Positions 9,070 through 21,676 of a stretch of DNA of 64,000 bases are shown here, piece after piece. The translations under genes and the position numbers were made by a program. Numbering within the stretch: the first letter of the stretch is position 1; each line of letters opens with the position of its first letter. This stretch comes from Stygiobacter sp. RIFOXYC2_FULL_38_25 (GTDB lineage: Bacteria; Bacteroidota; Ignavibacteria; Ignavibacteriales; Melioribacteraceae), in assembly GCA_001803165.1 (NCBI GenBank), contig MHAZ01000022.1, positions 21,150 to 85,149 of the forward strand, read 5' to 3'. The notes under the pieces were generated by a model. That model saw only the letters and a list, made by a program, of their open reading frames with translations. It did not search any database and was not told the origin of the DNA.

Positions 9070-9899
9070 GGTTTCTTTAATAGGTTCATTTCAAGATGAT
9101 TAACTTGCTTGCTGGGAACAATACCAATCACAAAAAGATTGTTGGTTGCTTCAATATCAGCGAAAGGTTTTACTGTTAAACTATGAAGGAGTCCAAGCTC
9201 GTTGGTTTCTTTTTTCAGAACAACACCAACCGGGACTGATGGCGGAAATAGCGAACTGAAATCGGAAGTTTCAATTCGGTCCCCAATTTTTACATCGTAC
9301 GTGGTGGGAATATTTTTAATCACCAAATCTCTTCCATCAAAACTAAGAATACCATCAACATTAGAGCGCTGCAAAGTAACGGCAATGTTAAGGCTACTAT
9401 TCTGTAATGTTCTAACAACCGAGTATTCTTCAGCAACATCCATAATCAAACCAACGAGCCCTTGATGATTAATAACAGGCATCCCTTTAACCAAGCCGGA
9501 ACCTGAGCCCCGGTTAACTATAAAATTTCCTTGAATCTTAGTAATTAGTTTAGAAACAATTCTAACCGGAATTAGGGGTGAAGAAGATGTATCCCGCATA
9601 TTAATCATTGCGCGTAATTCTTCGTTCTCGGCAGCTACCTTCTTAAGCTTGCTAAGTTGAAGTGATATTTTCGCATTCTCGAGCTTGAGTTCTTCTACGG
9701 AAACATCACCAGAAAATATTGAAGCAACTGATTCCGTTATCTCGCTTAAGACGGCAAAATTTGCAATAGCTAATGCTTTTAGTTTTTTTGCTTGCGGTTT
9801 TTCGCTGAGAGAAATTGAGATTAAACTTACGATGACGAGAATTACGAGCAGTACGTATTCTTTGAATTGATATCCAAGTCTTTGAAATATTTTTATCAT
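9066..9899 (-). CDS. mreC: Rod shape-determining protein MreC
   Basis: MreC is a bitopic protein whose periplasmic domain activates PBP2. Membrane segment at about residues 14-32, coiled coil (about 55-100, LKLENAKISLQLSKLKKVAAENEELRAMI), then the beta-barrel domain with NRGSGSGLVKGMPVINHQGLVGLI and the GDRIETSDFSSLFPPSVPVG stretch. 277 residues. The ATG shares its last base-pair register with the mreB stop (TAATG), so the two are translationally coupled. Confidence 0.93.
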   Translation of the reverse strand: MIKIFQRLGYQFKEYVLLVILVIVSLISISLSEKPQAKKLKALAIANFAVLSEITESVASIFSGDVSVEELKLENAKISLQLSKLKKVAAENEELRAMINMRDTSSSPLIPVRIVSKLITKIQGNFIVNRGSGSGLVKGMPVINHQGLVGLIMDVAEEYSVVRTLQNSSLNIAVTLQRSNVDGILSFDGRDLVIKNIPTTYDVKIGDRIETSDFSSLFPPSVPVGVVLKKETNELGLLHSLTVKPFADIEATNNLFVIGIVPSKQVNHLEMNLLKKP

Positions 9900-10924
9900 T
9901 AATAAGTTCTTTTACGAATGAAGACCTTAGAATACTTGTTAATGTTTTCTATTGCTTTGCCGGCGCCTCGTACAACAGCTGTTAGCGGATCATCGGCAAC
10001 GTGCACAGGTAAGTTGGTTTCCATTCTAATTCTTTCATCCAACCCTTTTAGCAAAGCACCGCCGCCGCTAAGCAAAACTCCTCTATCCAAAATATCGGCA
10101 GATAGTTCAGGCGGAGTTCTTTCTAAAGTTTGTTTTACAGCCTCAACAATTTGAGAAATATTTTCATTGAGCGCTTCGCGGATCTCAACTGAGCTAACTT
10201 CGGCAGTTTTAGGAATACCGCCAACCAAATCTCTTCCCTTAACTTGGATAGTTACTTCCTCTTTAAGCGGTACAGCGCTTCCCACTTCACATTTGATTGA
10301 TTCAGCAGTACGTTCACCAATAAGTAAATTGTAATTCTTTTTGAAGAACTGCATTATCGCGTTATTCATTTCATCGCCGGCAATACGTACGGATTCTTCA
10401 TTAACAATTCCAGCAAGGGCTATTACAGCTATTTCAGTAGTACCGCCTCCAATATCAATAATCATATTGCCAACCGGAGCTTCGACATCAATCCCAATCC
10501 CAATTGCAGCAGCCATTGGCTCAGCAATCAAATGCACTTCCTTCGCACCGGCGTGTTCTGCCGCATCACGAACCGCGCGCTTTTCTACTTCTGTTACTCC
10601 GCTCGGTACAGCAATAACAATTCGTTTACTTTGGAAATTGTTTGGAGTAACCATTTTTATAAACGCTCGAATCATACCCTCTGCAATTTCAAAATCTGCA
10701 ATCACACCATCGCGCATCGGGCGTGTAACACGAATCTCTCTGTGCTCGCGACCTTGCATTTCCTTTGCTTTATTTCCCAGTTCAATAATCTTTTTTGTAT
10801 TTCTATCAAACGCAACAATCGAAGGTTCGTTCAGAACAATACCTTTCCCCTTGATGTAAATAAGAGTGTTAGCTGTTCCTAAATCTATTGCAACGTCGGT
10901 AGAGAAAAAATCTAGAATTCCCAT
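9899..10924 (-). CDS. mreB: Actin-like cell-shape protein MreB
   Basis: MreB forms membrane-associated filaments that position the elongasome. 341 residues with actin-fold nucleotide motifs: DLGTANTLIYIKGKGIVLNEPS (phosphate 1), the MIDIGGGTTEIAVI phosphate 2 loop, GDEMNNAI and LSGGGALLKGLDERI (adenosine motif). First gene of mreBCD-mrdA-rodA, only 8 bases after purH. Presence of the full set implies a rod-shaped cell. Confidence 0.96.
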   Translation of the reverse strand: MGILDFFSTDVAIDLGTANTLIYIKGKGIVLNEPSIVAFDRNTKKIIELGNKAKEMQGREHREIRVTRPMRDGVIADFEIAEGMIRAFIKMVTPNNFQSKRIVIAVPSGVTEVEKRAVRDAAEHAGAKEVHLIAEPMAAAIGIGIDVEAPVGNMIIDIGGGTTEIAVIALAGIVNEESVRIAGDEMNNAIMQFFKKNYNLLIGERTAESIKCEVGSAVPLKEEVTIQVKGRDLVGGIPKTAEVSSVEIREALNENISQIVEAVKQTLERTPPELSADILDRGVLLSGGGALLKGLDERIRMETNLPVHVADDPLTAVVRGAGKAIENINKYSKVFIRKRTY

Positions 10925-10932
10925 GTAGTTCC

Positions 10933-12450
10933 TTAGTGCTTAAAATTTCTAATTCCGGTAAATACCATTGCTATATTTTTTTCGTTTGCTGCGTTAATAA
11001 CTTCTTCATCGCGTACAGAGCCGCCAGGCTGGATTACCGCGGTAATACCTTGCTCGGCAATCTGAATCAATCCGTCGGCAAATGGGAAATATGCATCAGA
11101 AGCAGCAACAGCGCCATTCAGATTGTGGCCAAATTGTTTTGCTTTTTCGGAAGCTAAGCGAGCTGAATCCACGCGTGACATTTGTCCGGCACCAACTCCA
11201 ATAGCCTTTTTATCTTTCACAAAAACAATTGCATTGGATTTTGTATGCTTACAAACAGTCCATGCAATTTTCAAATCTTCAAGTTGTGATTGTTCTACTT
11301 GTTTTGTTGTAACAACTTTTAACTCAAGCTCAGAGACTTTTGAATTATCTTTCTCTTGAACCAAAACTCCACCAGGCACAGATTTGATTTGAAAATCAGT
11401 CTCTAAAAGTTGCGCCTTTTGTTTTACTATTCTACGGTTCTTCTTTGTCCCTAAAATTTCCAAAGCTTTTTTTGTATAAGAAGGTGCTACAACTATTTCC
11501 AAGAATATTTCGTTTAGCTTTTCAGCTGTAGCTTCATCAACTTCACCGTTGAAAGAGACAATACCTCCAAACGCAGAAACGTTATCGCAAGATAAAGCTT
11601 GCACGTACGAATCAAGTGTATTAGCGCCAATTGCAACACCGCACGGATTTGTATGCTTAATAATCGCACAAGCGTTTGGCTCTAAATCATTCACTAACTC
11701 AACCGCCGCTACTAAATCTACTATGTTGTTATAGCTTAATTCTTTGCCATGTAGTATTTCAAAATATTTTTGGAAGTTTCCAAATAGAAAAGCTTTTTGA
11801 TGAGGATTCTCGCCGTAACGCAAATGGAAATTAGCTTGTAAGTTCAAGCGAAAATCAAGTTTCGGTTGTTCAAATTCTTTTTCTAAATAGTTCGCAATCA
11901 ATGTGTCGTAGTAAGAAGTATATGCAAACGCTTCGTAAGCAAGTTTTTTCTTCGTCTCTAAACTAACTCCGCCACTTTTAATTTCTTCTAGGAAAGATTT
12001 GTATTGAGAAGAATCTGTAAGGACGCTTACATATTTATAATTCTTTGCTGATGCACGGATTAAACTCGGTCCGCCGATATCAATGTTTTCAATTTTTTCT
12101 TCCAGCGATATATCTTCTCTATCAACAACTTTTGGAAAAGGATAAAGATTAACGCAGATGATATCAATCGGCTCAATTTCGTTTTGCTCAGCTTCGCTAT
12201 GATCCGTTAGATGATTACGGCGCATTAGAATTCCGCCGAAGATTTTTGGATGAAGAGTTTTCACCCTTCCGGAAAAAATTTCCGGGAATTTTGTAAAATC
12301 TTTAATCTCTATACAACTGACGGCATTATCCATCAGCAGTTTGTAAGTATTGCCGGTTGCAATAATTTGATAATTAAGAAGAGTTAATTCGCGGGCAAAC
12401 TCCACAACGTTAGACTTATCCGATACACTAATTAAAGCGTACTTACTCAC
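10933..12450 (-). CDS. purH: Bifunctional AICAR transformylase/IMP cyclohydrolase
   Basis: Carries out the last two steps of IMP synthesis. N-terminal IMP cyclohydrolase domain ([15 protein letters not shown], then [12 protein letters not shown]) and C-terminal AICAR formyltransferase domain with the catalytic Lys-His in [13 protein letters not shown] and the closing [15 protein letters not shown]. 505 residues is normal. The start is GTG preceded by a GGAG-containing ribosome site. purN lies 34 bases upstream, and mreB follows directly. Confidence 0.96.
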   Translation of the reverse strand: MSKYALISVSDKSNVVEFARELTLLNYQIIATGNTYKLLMDNAVSCIEIKDFTKFPEIFSGRVKTLHPKIFGGILMRRNHLTDHSEAEQNEIEPIDIICVNLYPFPKVVDREDISLEEKIENIDIGGPSLIRASAKNYKYVSVLTDSSQYKSFLEEIKSGGVSLETKKKLAYEAFAYTSYYDTLIANYLEKEFEQPKLDFRLNLQANFHLRYGENPHQKAFLFGNFQKYFEILHGKELSYNNIVDLVAAVELVNDLEPNACAIIKHTNPCGVAIGANTLDSYVQALSCDNVSAFGGIVSFNGEVDEATAEKLNEIFLEIVVAPSYTKKALEILGTKKNRRIVKQKAQLLETDFQIKSVPGGVLVQEKDNSKVSELELKVVTTKQVEQSQLEDLKIAWTVCKHTKSNAIVFVKDKKAIGVGAGQMSRVDSARLASEKAKQFGHNLNGAVAASDAYFPFADGLIQIAEQGITAVIQPGGSVRDEEVINAANEKNIAMVFTGIRNFKH

Positions 12451-12484
12451 ACTCCGTCCTTTTTACTCGCTGCTCTATGCAGCA

Positions 12485-13072
12485 CTAATTTATCTTGATT
12501 CTTCCTTCAGAAAATTTTCGTACAACATCCGGTAACAACTCATGCTCAATCTTCAATACTCTTGCAGCAATTTCTTCTGCCGATTTTACATCATCAATGT
12601 TCACACTTCTCTGCGAAATAATCTTGCCGTTGTCATATACCTTATCAACAAAATGAACAGTTGCGCCGGAAATTTTATCTCGAGCTTCAAAAACTGCTTT
12701 GTGAACATTCAATCCGTACATTCCTTTTCCGCCATAAGAAGGTAGCAGTGCCGGATGAATATTAATAATCTTGTTTTCAAACTCGTCAACAAATTCATCC
12801 GGAATTTTTTTTAAGAATCCGGCAAGAACAATTAAATCAACAAACATTTTTTTTAGTTCTTCTGCAACACTTTTGTAAGAACTAAATCCATCAGCAATTT
12901 TGCTGCTTACAAAAAAAACGGGGATAGAATTTTCTTTAGCAAATTCCGCGGCCCCGCAATCTTCTTTGTCGCTAACAACAGCGCAAACTTTAACGCTTTC
13001 TCCCGAAACCTTTTCATACAAAGCCCTTAAATTAGAGCCTCGTCCGGATACGAAGACAGCAATGTTAAACAT
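12485..13072 (-). CDS. purN: Phosphoribosylglycinamide formyltransferase
   Basis: Transfers the formyl group of 10-formyl-THF to GAR in purine synthesis. 195 residues with the phosphate-binding SGRGSNLRAL near the N-terminus, the catalytic INIHPALLPSYGGKGMYG (Asn-His) and the Asp in VDKVYDNGKIISQ. Adjacent to purH in transcription order, so the two folate-dependent purine steps are co-expressed. Confidence 0.95.
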   Translation of the reverse strand: MFNIAVFVSGRGSNLRALYEKVSGESVKVCAVVSDKEDCGAAEFAKENSIPVFFVSSKIADGFSSYKSVAEELKKMFVDLIVLAGFLKKIPDEFVDEFENKIINIHPALLPSYGGKGMYGLNVHKAVFEARDKISGATVHFVDKVYDNGKIISQRSVNIDDVKSAEEIAARVLKIEHELLPDVVRKFSEGRIKIN

Positions 13073-13170
13073 AGATTACATTTTTTGGTGGAAAAAATTA
13101 TCTAAATGAGGATAAATAAGCAATTAAAAGCCGCGTTTTTATTCAGATTTTGTAAGGTTTTTCTAACTTT

Positions 13171-16328
<3,158 letters not shown>

Positions 16329-16357
16329 CTATTTCATGGCAACTCGTTTGCCGGAAA

Positions 16358-17314
16358 TTATTGCTCTTCTACGATTTTTATCTCGCCAGGCTTAGGAATT
16401 TTAATAGTGTAAGTTTTTTTTGCTTTATTAGGAAGGAAATTATCCCTCAGCCAAGGATTGAAAATTTTGAGCAATTTGTAATTAATTTCGTTCTGCGCGG
16501 CAAATTTCATCAAATCTTTGATTGGATAATTCACCTTAATTTCACTCGTCTCAATTCTAGGATAGAGTTCTTCTTCAATAAAATAAAAGCCATATTTCTT
16601 CGGGTCTTTGAAAATTTCTTTTAGCGCTACAATACGGGCAACGAAGCGGTAAGTTTCATCATTGAGATATAGATTGTAATAATTCCGGCTGTTCTGACGC
16701 TGCATTTGCTTGGTAATTCCCGTTACACCGTAATTGTATGATGCACCGGCTAAAGTCCAATTGCCAAGTTTTGCTTTAGCCTCTTTAAGATAGTCACAAG
16801 CTGCTTGAGTTGATTTCTCCACATTGTAGCGCTCATCAACTACGCCGGAAACTTCGAGTCCATAACGTTTAGCTGCACTTTCCATAAACTGCCAGAAGCC
16901 GGATGCACCGTCCGGCGAAACTGAATTTATCAATCCGCTTTCCGCAACTGCCATATACTTAAAATCATCCGGAATTCCATTCTTTTTCAAAATTGGTTCG
17001 ATGATTGGGAACCAGCGGTTTGCTCGCTTCAAATAAAGTAAAGATGCTGAATGCCAATAAGTGTTAACTAAAAATTCTCTCTCAATTCTTTCACGAACAT
17101 CAAAATCTTCCATCGGAACTTTCTCTCCGCAAAAATCTAATTCATCCGGTATTGGCGGTGTGTAAATTCGTCTTTCGTTCTCAGTAATAATTATCGGCTG
17201 TTGATGAATTGCAGCGTTTATCTTAGCACTCAAATAGAAATAGGTAAATCCAATAGCTCCGAATAGTACAATTAAAATAGCTATTAGCGTGAACGTAGTT
17301 TTTCTTTCTAACAA
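16358..17314 (-). CDS. Membrane-anchored lytic transglycosylase, SLT domain
   Basis: Cleaves peptidoglycan glycan strands to 1,6-anhydromuramyl products. N-terminal membrane segment or uncleaved signal (about 7-28), then a soluble lytic transglycosylase domain with the catalytic Glu in MAVAESGLINSVSPDGASGFWQFM, TQAACDYLKEAKAKLGNW and GASYNYGVTGI. No LysM domain follows, unlike MltD, although the catalytic part is MltD-like. The start is TTG at 17314, chosen because AGGAGA lies five bases upstream (17320-17325). Confidence 0.88.
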   Translation of the reverse strand: MLERKTTFTLIAILIVLFGAIGFTYFYLSAKINAAIHQQPIIITENERRIYTPPIPDELDFCGEKVPMEDFDVRERIEREFLVNTYWHSASLLYLKRANRWFPIIEPILKKNGIPDDFKYMAVAESGLINSVSPDGASGFWQFMESAAKRYGLEVSGVVDERYNVEKSTQAACDYLKEAKAKLGNWTLAGASYNYGVTGITKQMQRQNSRNYYNLYLNDETYRFVARIVALKEIFKDPKKYGFYFIEEELYPRIETSEIKVNYPIKDLMKFAAQNEINYKLLKIFNPWLRDNFLPNKAKKTYTIKIPKPGEIKIVEEQ

Positions 17315-17451
17315 GAGACTCTCCTAATTGAAAAAATCAACAGATAATGAATACACAAAACTTACCAACAAATATAACTTCTCAAAATTTTACTTGATAA
17401 TTATGAATTACATACATAATTTATAATAGAAAATATAATAGACTTTATAAA

Positions 17452-17697
17452 ATGAGCAAAGCAACCACATATCTCATCAAATTCGATGAAGAAACAAATA
17501 TCATCCTCAACAAAATGTATAAAAAACTTGGTTGGGGAAAGAGAGAAGCGCTACTAAAATCTCTTAATCTAATTGAAGATGTAGTCGAAAAACTAGATAA
17601 AAATTTAGAGCTTGTAATATCAGTTCGTGATTCTAAAGATAAAAGCATCATTGTTGAGAAAACTTCTTCTTATGATGGATTAAGAACACCAGTATGA
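17452..17697 (+). CDS. Small protein with ribbon-helix-helix-like pattern, first gene of an unknown cassette
   Basis: 81 residues. Residues 5-11 (TTYLIKF) could be a short strand, 12-27 and 28-48 two helices separated by a Gly-Trp-Gly turn (DEETNIILNKMYKKLG, then WGKREALLKSLNLIEDVVEKL). That strand-helix-helix order and the KREALLKSL segment resemble ribbon-helix-helix DNA-binding proteins, often autoregulators or antitoxins; this is inference from pattern alone. The last part (LELVISVRDSKDKSIIVE) looks like a beta hairpin. No clear ribosome site precedes the ATG. Its stop overlaps the start of the next gene. Confidence 0.65.
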   Translation: MSKATTYLIKFDEETNIILNKMYKKLGWGKREALLKSLNLIEDVVEKLDKNLELVISVRDSKDKSIIVEKTSSYDGLRTPV

Positions 17698-18737
17698 TGT
17701 TTGATGAAGACCAAATATTACCAATTAAAGTAAGCGGACTCGCTGTTAATACTTCTCATAAATACTCGGGACTTGAGAATAGCCTACATGCATATTTGCC
17801 CTCTTCAGCAACTTTAGATTTTTCACACTCTACCACAACTAGGTTTAGTTCTGAGACTGTTGTTTTTGGCTCAAGCCAACCACCTACTCTCAACGGAATA
17901 TCTGACATAAAATTAGCAACACAAAAAATCGATTTATCTTCAATTCCTAATTATACTGCAATTCCCATTCAACAGAATTCAGTTTGTCTCGAAAAACCTT
18001 TAGTAGGCTATCGATCTCTTGAGATTTTTGAAGGAACAAATTCAGTTCATCTTGTTGATACAAGAGCATATTCTACTTCAAGAATTGATTATGGGAATAA
18101 GTTCTCAAATAATTATAAAGTAAATGAAGACTATTGTATTCCAATAACCAAACACAGTCTGTCAGTATTAGCGATTAACAATTCTACTACAATTAATATC
18201 AACAATGTTATTGATTTTCGAAAAAGCATAAATGAACAAGCAAAGCAGTTTACGACTAATCATAAATTTGTTAATTACGATAATAGCCTTCCAATTGTTA
18301 TTGACTCGAATTCACTTTTTAAAGAAATAAAGACCTCAATTAACAAAACAGCAAAAGGTTTACTAGGTAAAAATGAAGTTGACTTTTCAGAATACATCGA
18401 AGTTTTGTCTCAATATTTACCATCTTATAGTTATTTCGACTACCTACATTCCGCAGAATTTCTAGTCACCCGAATAGTAAATTCTCTCAGAGCAATATAT
18501 CTTGCCTATACATCTCGCAGATTTTTTTCGAATTCACTTAATGTTGCTGTTGCAATACTTTTGCATAATCACGAAATAAAACAAAATACTTTTTTTCAAA
18601 ATTACTTTTTAATCATTTCCCACAAAGGGTTCTATTCCTCACTATATCTTCATGATCAAGTGATAAGTACTACTTATAACTATTACTTATTACTAAAAAA
18701 TTACGAGAATGATCATGAAGAACATATATCAAGTTAA
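17694..18737 (+). CDS. Unknown 347-residue protein, second gene of the cassette
   Basis: I do not recognise this protein. It begins inside the stop of the previous gene (ATGATG over TGA), a sign of coupled translation. The first 120 residues are Ser/Thr/Asn-rich and low in charge; about 165-250 contains charged helical stretches (NEVDFSEYIEVLSQYLP); 250-340 is rich in aromatic and aliphatic residues (FLVTRIVNSLRAIYLAYTSRRFF, NVAVAILLHNHEI) and probably helical, possibly membrane-interacting. No signal peptide or known catalytic motif is visible. Composition is more AT-rich than the flanking housekeeping genes. Confidence 0.7.
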   Translation: MMFDEDQILPIKVSGLAVNTSHKYSGLENSLHAYLPSSATLDFSHSTTTRFSSETVVFGSSQPPTLNGISDIKLATQKIDLSSIPNYTAIPIQQNSVCLEKPLVGYRSLEIFEGTNSVHLVDTRAYSTSRIDYGNKFSNNYKVNEDYCIPITKHSLSVLAINNSTTININNVIDFRKSINEQAKQFTTNHKFVNYDNSLPIVIDSNSLFKEIKTSINKTAKGLLGKNEVDFSEYIEVLSQYLPSYSYFDYLHSAEFLVTRIVNSLRAIYLAYTSRRFFSNSLNVAVAILLHNHEIKQNTFFQNYFLIISHKGFYSSLYLHDQVISTTYNYYLLLKNYENDHEEHISS

Positions 18738-18948
18738 ATACAAGACTAAGAACGAAAAGAAATCCATCAAAGACTCAGAAATTGAGTTGCACGAAACTAC
18801 AGTTCAATTCTACAAATTTATTTACCGTAATAAAAACTCATCCAATTCAAATTCATTTGACATTCAAAAAGTTACGGAGATTGGAGTTGCTATGATAAAG
18901 GTAATTGAATTCTGTATGAAAATTTTTGGTGGGATATCTGGAAAGTAG
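18709..18948 (+). CDS. Unknown 79-residue protein, third gene of the cassette
   Basis: It starts 29 bases before the stop of the preceding gene in another frame and ends immediately before a hairpin at 18947. The first 25 residues are strongly basic (QVKYKTKNEKKS), the middle is Asn/Ser-rich and the last 25 (VTEIGVAMIKVIEFCMKIFGGI) form a hydrophobic or amphipathic helix. Not recognised. The nested overlap and shared terminator argue that it is real and belongs to the same transcript as the two genes before it. Confidence 0.6.
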   Translation: MIMKNIYQVKYKTKNEKKSIKDSEIELHETTVQFYKFIYRNKNSSNSNSFDIQKVTEIGVAMIKVIEFCMKIFGGISGK

Positions 18949-18975
18949 AGAGGCGAACTCTTAATTCGCCTCTCT
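18947..18975. terminator. Hairpin between the unknown cassette and citrate synthase
   Basis: AGAGAGGCGAA at 18947-18957 pairs perfectly with TTCGCCTCTCT at 18965-18975 across a 7-base loop. It sits between two convergent genes and starts at the stop codon of the upstream one. There is no long T-run, so it may act in either direction as a weak terminator or as a 3'-end stabiliser. Confidence 0.65.
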
Positions 18976-18982
18976 GCATAAA

Positions 18983-20290
18983 TTATTTCTTTCCGAAAGC
19001 AATATCTTCCAACATTTTTGTTGTGAGAGATTTTGGTCTTTCGAGCGGATAACCAAGCGCTCTTGACCAAATGATGTTTGAGCAAACACCAAGTGCGCGT
19101 CCAATTCCAAATAGTACTGTATAGAATTCATATTCTTGAACGCCATAATACCATTGGATAACTCCAGATTGAGCGTCAACATTTGGCCATGGATTTTTTG
19201 CTTTACCTTTTTCAAGTAGAATATTCGGAACAACTTTGTAGAGAAGATCAACATACTTGAAGAGAGGATCTTCCGGCAAATGCTTTAAACAGAATTCGCG
19301 TTGAGCTGTATAACGAGGATCAGTTTTACGAAGCACTGCGTGTCCAAATCCCGGAATAACTTTGCCGCTGTCTAAAGTATCGTAAACGAATTTTTTCATT
19401 TCTTCTTCTGTCGGAACTTTACCGCCCATTCCATTATAAACACTATGCAACCAACGTAAAACTTCTTCGTTAGCTAAGCCGTGCAATGGACCGGCAAGAC
19501 CATTCAACATAGCGCTGATTGCATAATACATATCTGAAAGCGCACTTGCTACCAAATGACCGGTATGTGCACTTACGTTTCCGCTTTCGTGATCACTGTG
19601 CAGCAAGAAGTACAAGCGGGCAATATCATCGTAAGGTTTAGCAATTCCCATCATATGGGCAAAGTTTCCGCCAAAGTCCAAGGTTGGATCAGCAGGAATA
19701 ATTTCGCCATTTCTATATTTCAAACGGTAAATGAATGCTGCAATTTCCGGAAGCTTTGCAAGAAGATTCATTGCGTCTTCATAATAAGCATCCCAGTAAT
19801 CACCCTTCTTCAAATTTTCGTGATATTTCTTGGCGAAGATTGATTCTTTCTGCATAGACATGATTCCGGTAGCAAACATTGTCATCGGATGAGAATCAAT
19901 TGGCATCGCGCGGATTATTCTAAACACATAATCCGGAACTGTTTTCCTCTTATCGAACTCGGCGCGAACATCAGCTATTTCTGCTTCTGTTGGCAAATCA
20001 CCGGTTAATAAGAAATAGAAGAAAGCTTCAACAGTTGGCATTTCAGCGCCGGGATAGTTTGGCAATTTCTCCAGCACTTCGGGAATGGTAAGTCCTCTGA
20101 AACGAATTCCTTCGAAAGGATCGAGGTAAGACACATCAGTAACAAGGCTTTTAATATCACGCATTCCGCCGATAATTTGCCCGATAGTCACTTCATCAAC
20201 TTTTACGTTACCATACTCTTTGTTTAGTTTTTCTGTACGGGGACGTTCTACAAGAATTTTTTCTTGCAGTTTTTGTTTTAGCAAGGACAT
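18983..20290 (-). CDS. gltA: Citrate synthase, mitochondrial-like type
   Basis: Condenses oxaloacetate and acetyl-CoA, entering the TCA cycle. 435 residues. The catalytic set of the animal mitochondrial enzyme is present: His in GLAGPLHGLANEEVL (about 268), His in GFGHAVLRKTDPRY (about 315) and Asp in NPWPNVDAQSG (about 373). Long stretches such as GKAKNPWPNVDA and IIWSRALGYPLERPKS follow the mitochondrial sequence rather than the hexameric E. coli type. GGAGG precedes the ATG. It is not next to other TCA genes. Confidence 0.94.
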   Translation of the reverse strand: MSLLKQKLQEKILVERPRTEKLNKEYGNVKVDEVTIGQIIGGMRDIKSLVTDVSYLDPFEGIRFRGLTIPEVLEKLPNYPGAEMPTVEAFFYFLLTGDLPTEAEIADVRAEFDKRKTVPDYVFRIIRAMPIDSHPMTMFATGIMSMQKESIFAKKYHENLKKGDYWDAYYEDAMNLLAKLPEIAAFIYRLKYRNGEIIPADPTLDFGGNFAHMMGIAKPYDDIARLYFLLHSDHESGNVSAHTGHLVASALSDMYYAISAMLNGLAGPLHGLANEEVLRWLHSVYNGMGGKVPTEEEMKKFVYDTLDSGKVIPGFGHAVLRKTDPRYTAQREFCLKHLPEDPLFKYVDLLYKVVPNILLEKGKAKNPWPNVDAQSGVIQWYYGVQEYEFYTVLFGIGRALGVCSNIIWSRALGYPLERPKSLTTKMLEDIAFGKK

Positions 20291-20356
20291 AATTTCCTCC
20301 GAGACATTTATTCAATCAGTGAGTTACTTGCTAAATCGTTACTTCTAAAAAAGTTT

Positions 20357-21676
20357 TTAACAATTTAGAAAAGAACACGATTTTTGAGCCGCAATTTTTC
20401 CGCTTAACACGGCTCCTTCAATAGTAGCCGGTAATTCAGTATCAGTCCAGTCTCCGGCGAAGAACATATTTGGGAATGGTGATAAAATGGATTTCCGTAA
20501 CTCATTTGATGCACAATCTGGTACAAATGTCGCACGTTTTTCTTTAATTATCTTCCATTCCACAACATTTTCTTTTAGGAAAATAGGAAAAAATATCTCT
20601 AACTCCGAATAAAAATCTTCGATTAGCTCATCATTTTCCACTTCGCATAAGGCGTCCGCAGAGCTGACTGTCAAACTAATATGCTTTCCATGATTAAATA
20701 GCCAATGGATTTCCGATTCAATAAGTCCATAGAATTTCTCTTTGAATGGATTTTCTTTTAGCCAAATGTGAACATTTAGAATTGATGAATACTTGAACTC
20801 ATCAAGAGAAAGTTGAAACCGGTGAGAGGTAATTCTTTCGTCCAGATCGAGGAATGAAATTTTATCCAAAGCATATGGTGGAATTGCAAAAACAACCGCA
20901 TCAAAATCCTCATAAACAAATTTGTTTGTTTTGATTTTAACGACCCTATTCTTATCAACTATTACACTTTCAACTCTTTCTGATGTTTGAATTGAGCAAT
21001 CTCTCTGTTCAAGATATTTTTGGGAGGGAACAGAAAACAATTCGCTCAATCCAACCTTAGGCAAAATGATCCTACTTGCACGGCTGCCGCCAAGAAAAAC
21101 TTCACGCAGAACTTCATCAAAAACTTGAGCGGAAGCTTTTTCCGGAGTTGTGTTCATTGTTCCAACAATTAAAATTTCCCAAAGCTTTTTAATTGTTTCA
21201 TCATTCTGATCTTTCTGCAGAAGCCACTCAATCACAGTCAAGTTTTTCAAGTCTTCATCAGCACAACAGCCAAGATCAAGAATGAAATCAACAATGCGTA
21301 ATCTGTCTTTCCAACTAAGGACTTTAAAATTAAGAATTGCAACAAGCAGATTGAGAGGATAAAACAGCTTCGGTGCTCTAAGTTTAGTTTGTTTACCGCC
21401 TTCTTCAACAAATAATATTTCCATTTGCTTCTGAATCTCTACCAGATCAATCGAACCGATACTTTTTAAAAATGAAAGCGTTTCATCGTAACAGCCCATC
21501 ATTAAATGCTGACCGTTATCGTAAACATCATTTTGTTTTTCGTTGAGTAACGAATAGGTCCTTCCGCCAAGTTTAGGCGATGCCTCAAGGAGAGTTACTT
21601 TAATATTTTTTTCTGAGAGGTAAACTGCTGAAGATAAACCGGCTAATCCCCCACCAATAACAACAACATGTTTCAT
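20357..21676 (-). CDS. hpnE: Hydroxysqualene dehydroxylase HpnE
   Basis: FAD-dependent enzyme that reduces hydroxysqualene to squalene in the HpnCDE route. The start is taken at 21676 (MKHVVVIGGG), overlapping the hpnD stop as ATGA, instead of an in-frame codon 27 bases upstream; this puts the dinucleotide fold VVVIGGGLAGLSSAVYLSE at residues 4-22. The C-terminal FAGDWTDTELPATIEGAVLSG is typical of the phytoene-desaturase/HpnE flavoprotein group. 439 residues. Assignment to HpnE over a carotene desaturase rests on the hpnC/hpnD context. Confidence 0.88.
   Translation of the reverse strand: MKHVVVIGGGLAGLSSAVYLSEKNIKVTLLEASPKLGGRTYSLLNEKQNDVYDNGQHLMMGCYDETLSFLKSIGSIDLVEIQKQMEILFVEEGGKQTKLRAPKLFYPLNLLVAILNFKVLSWKDRLRIVDFILDLGCCADEDLKNLTVIEWLLQKDQNDETIKKLWEILIVGTMNTTPEKASAQVFDEVLREVFLGGSRASRIILPKVGLSELFSVPSQKYLEQRDCSIQTSERVESVIVDKNRVVKIKTNKFVYEDFDAVVFAIPPYALDKISFLDLDERITSHRFQLSLDEFKYSSILNVHIWLKENPFKEKFYGLIESEIHWLFNHGKHISLTVSSADALCEVENDELIEDFYSELEIFFPIFLKENVVEWKIIKEKRATFVPDCASNELRKSILSPFPNMFFAGDWTDTELPATIEGAVLSGKIAAQKSCSFLNC

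Noticed and set aside
10341..10859. 172-codon frame antisense to mreB
   Set aside because: A shadow of mreB: the opposite strand encodes a complete, well-conserved MreB, and this frame has a biased Ile/Ser/Thr composition typical of antisense frames.
17380..17451. A sigma-70-like promoter before the unknown cassette (TTGATA and TATAAT)
   Set aside because: The two boxes at 17394 and 17422 are 22 bases apart, too far for a standard promoter, and the whole stretch is AT-rich, so such matches are expected by chance.
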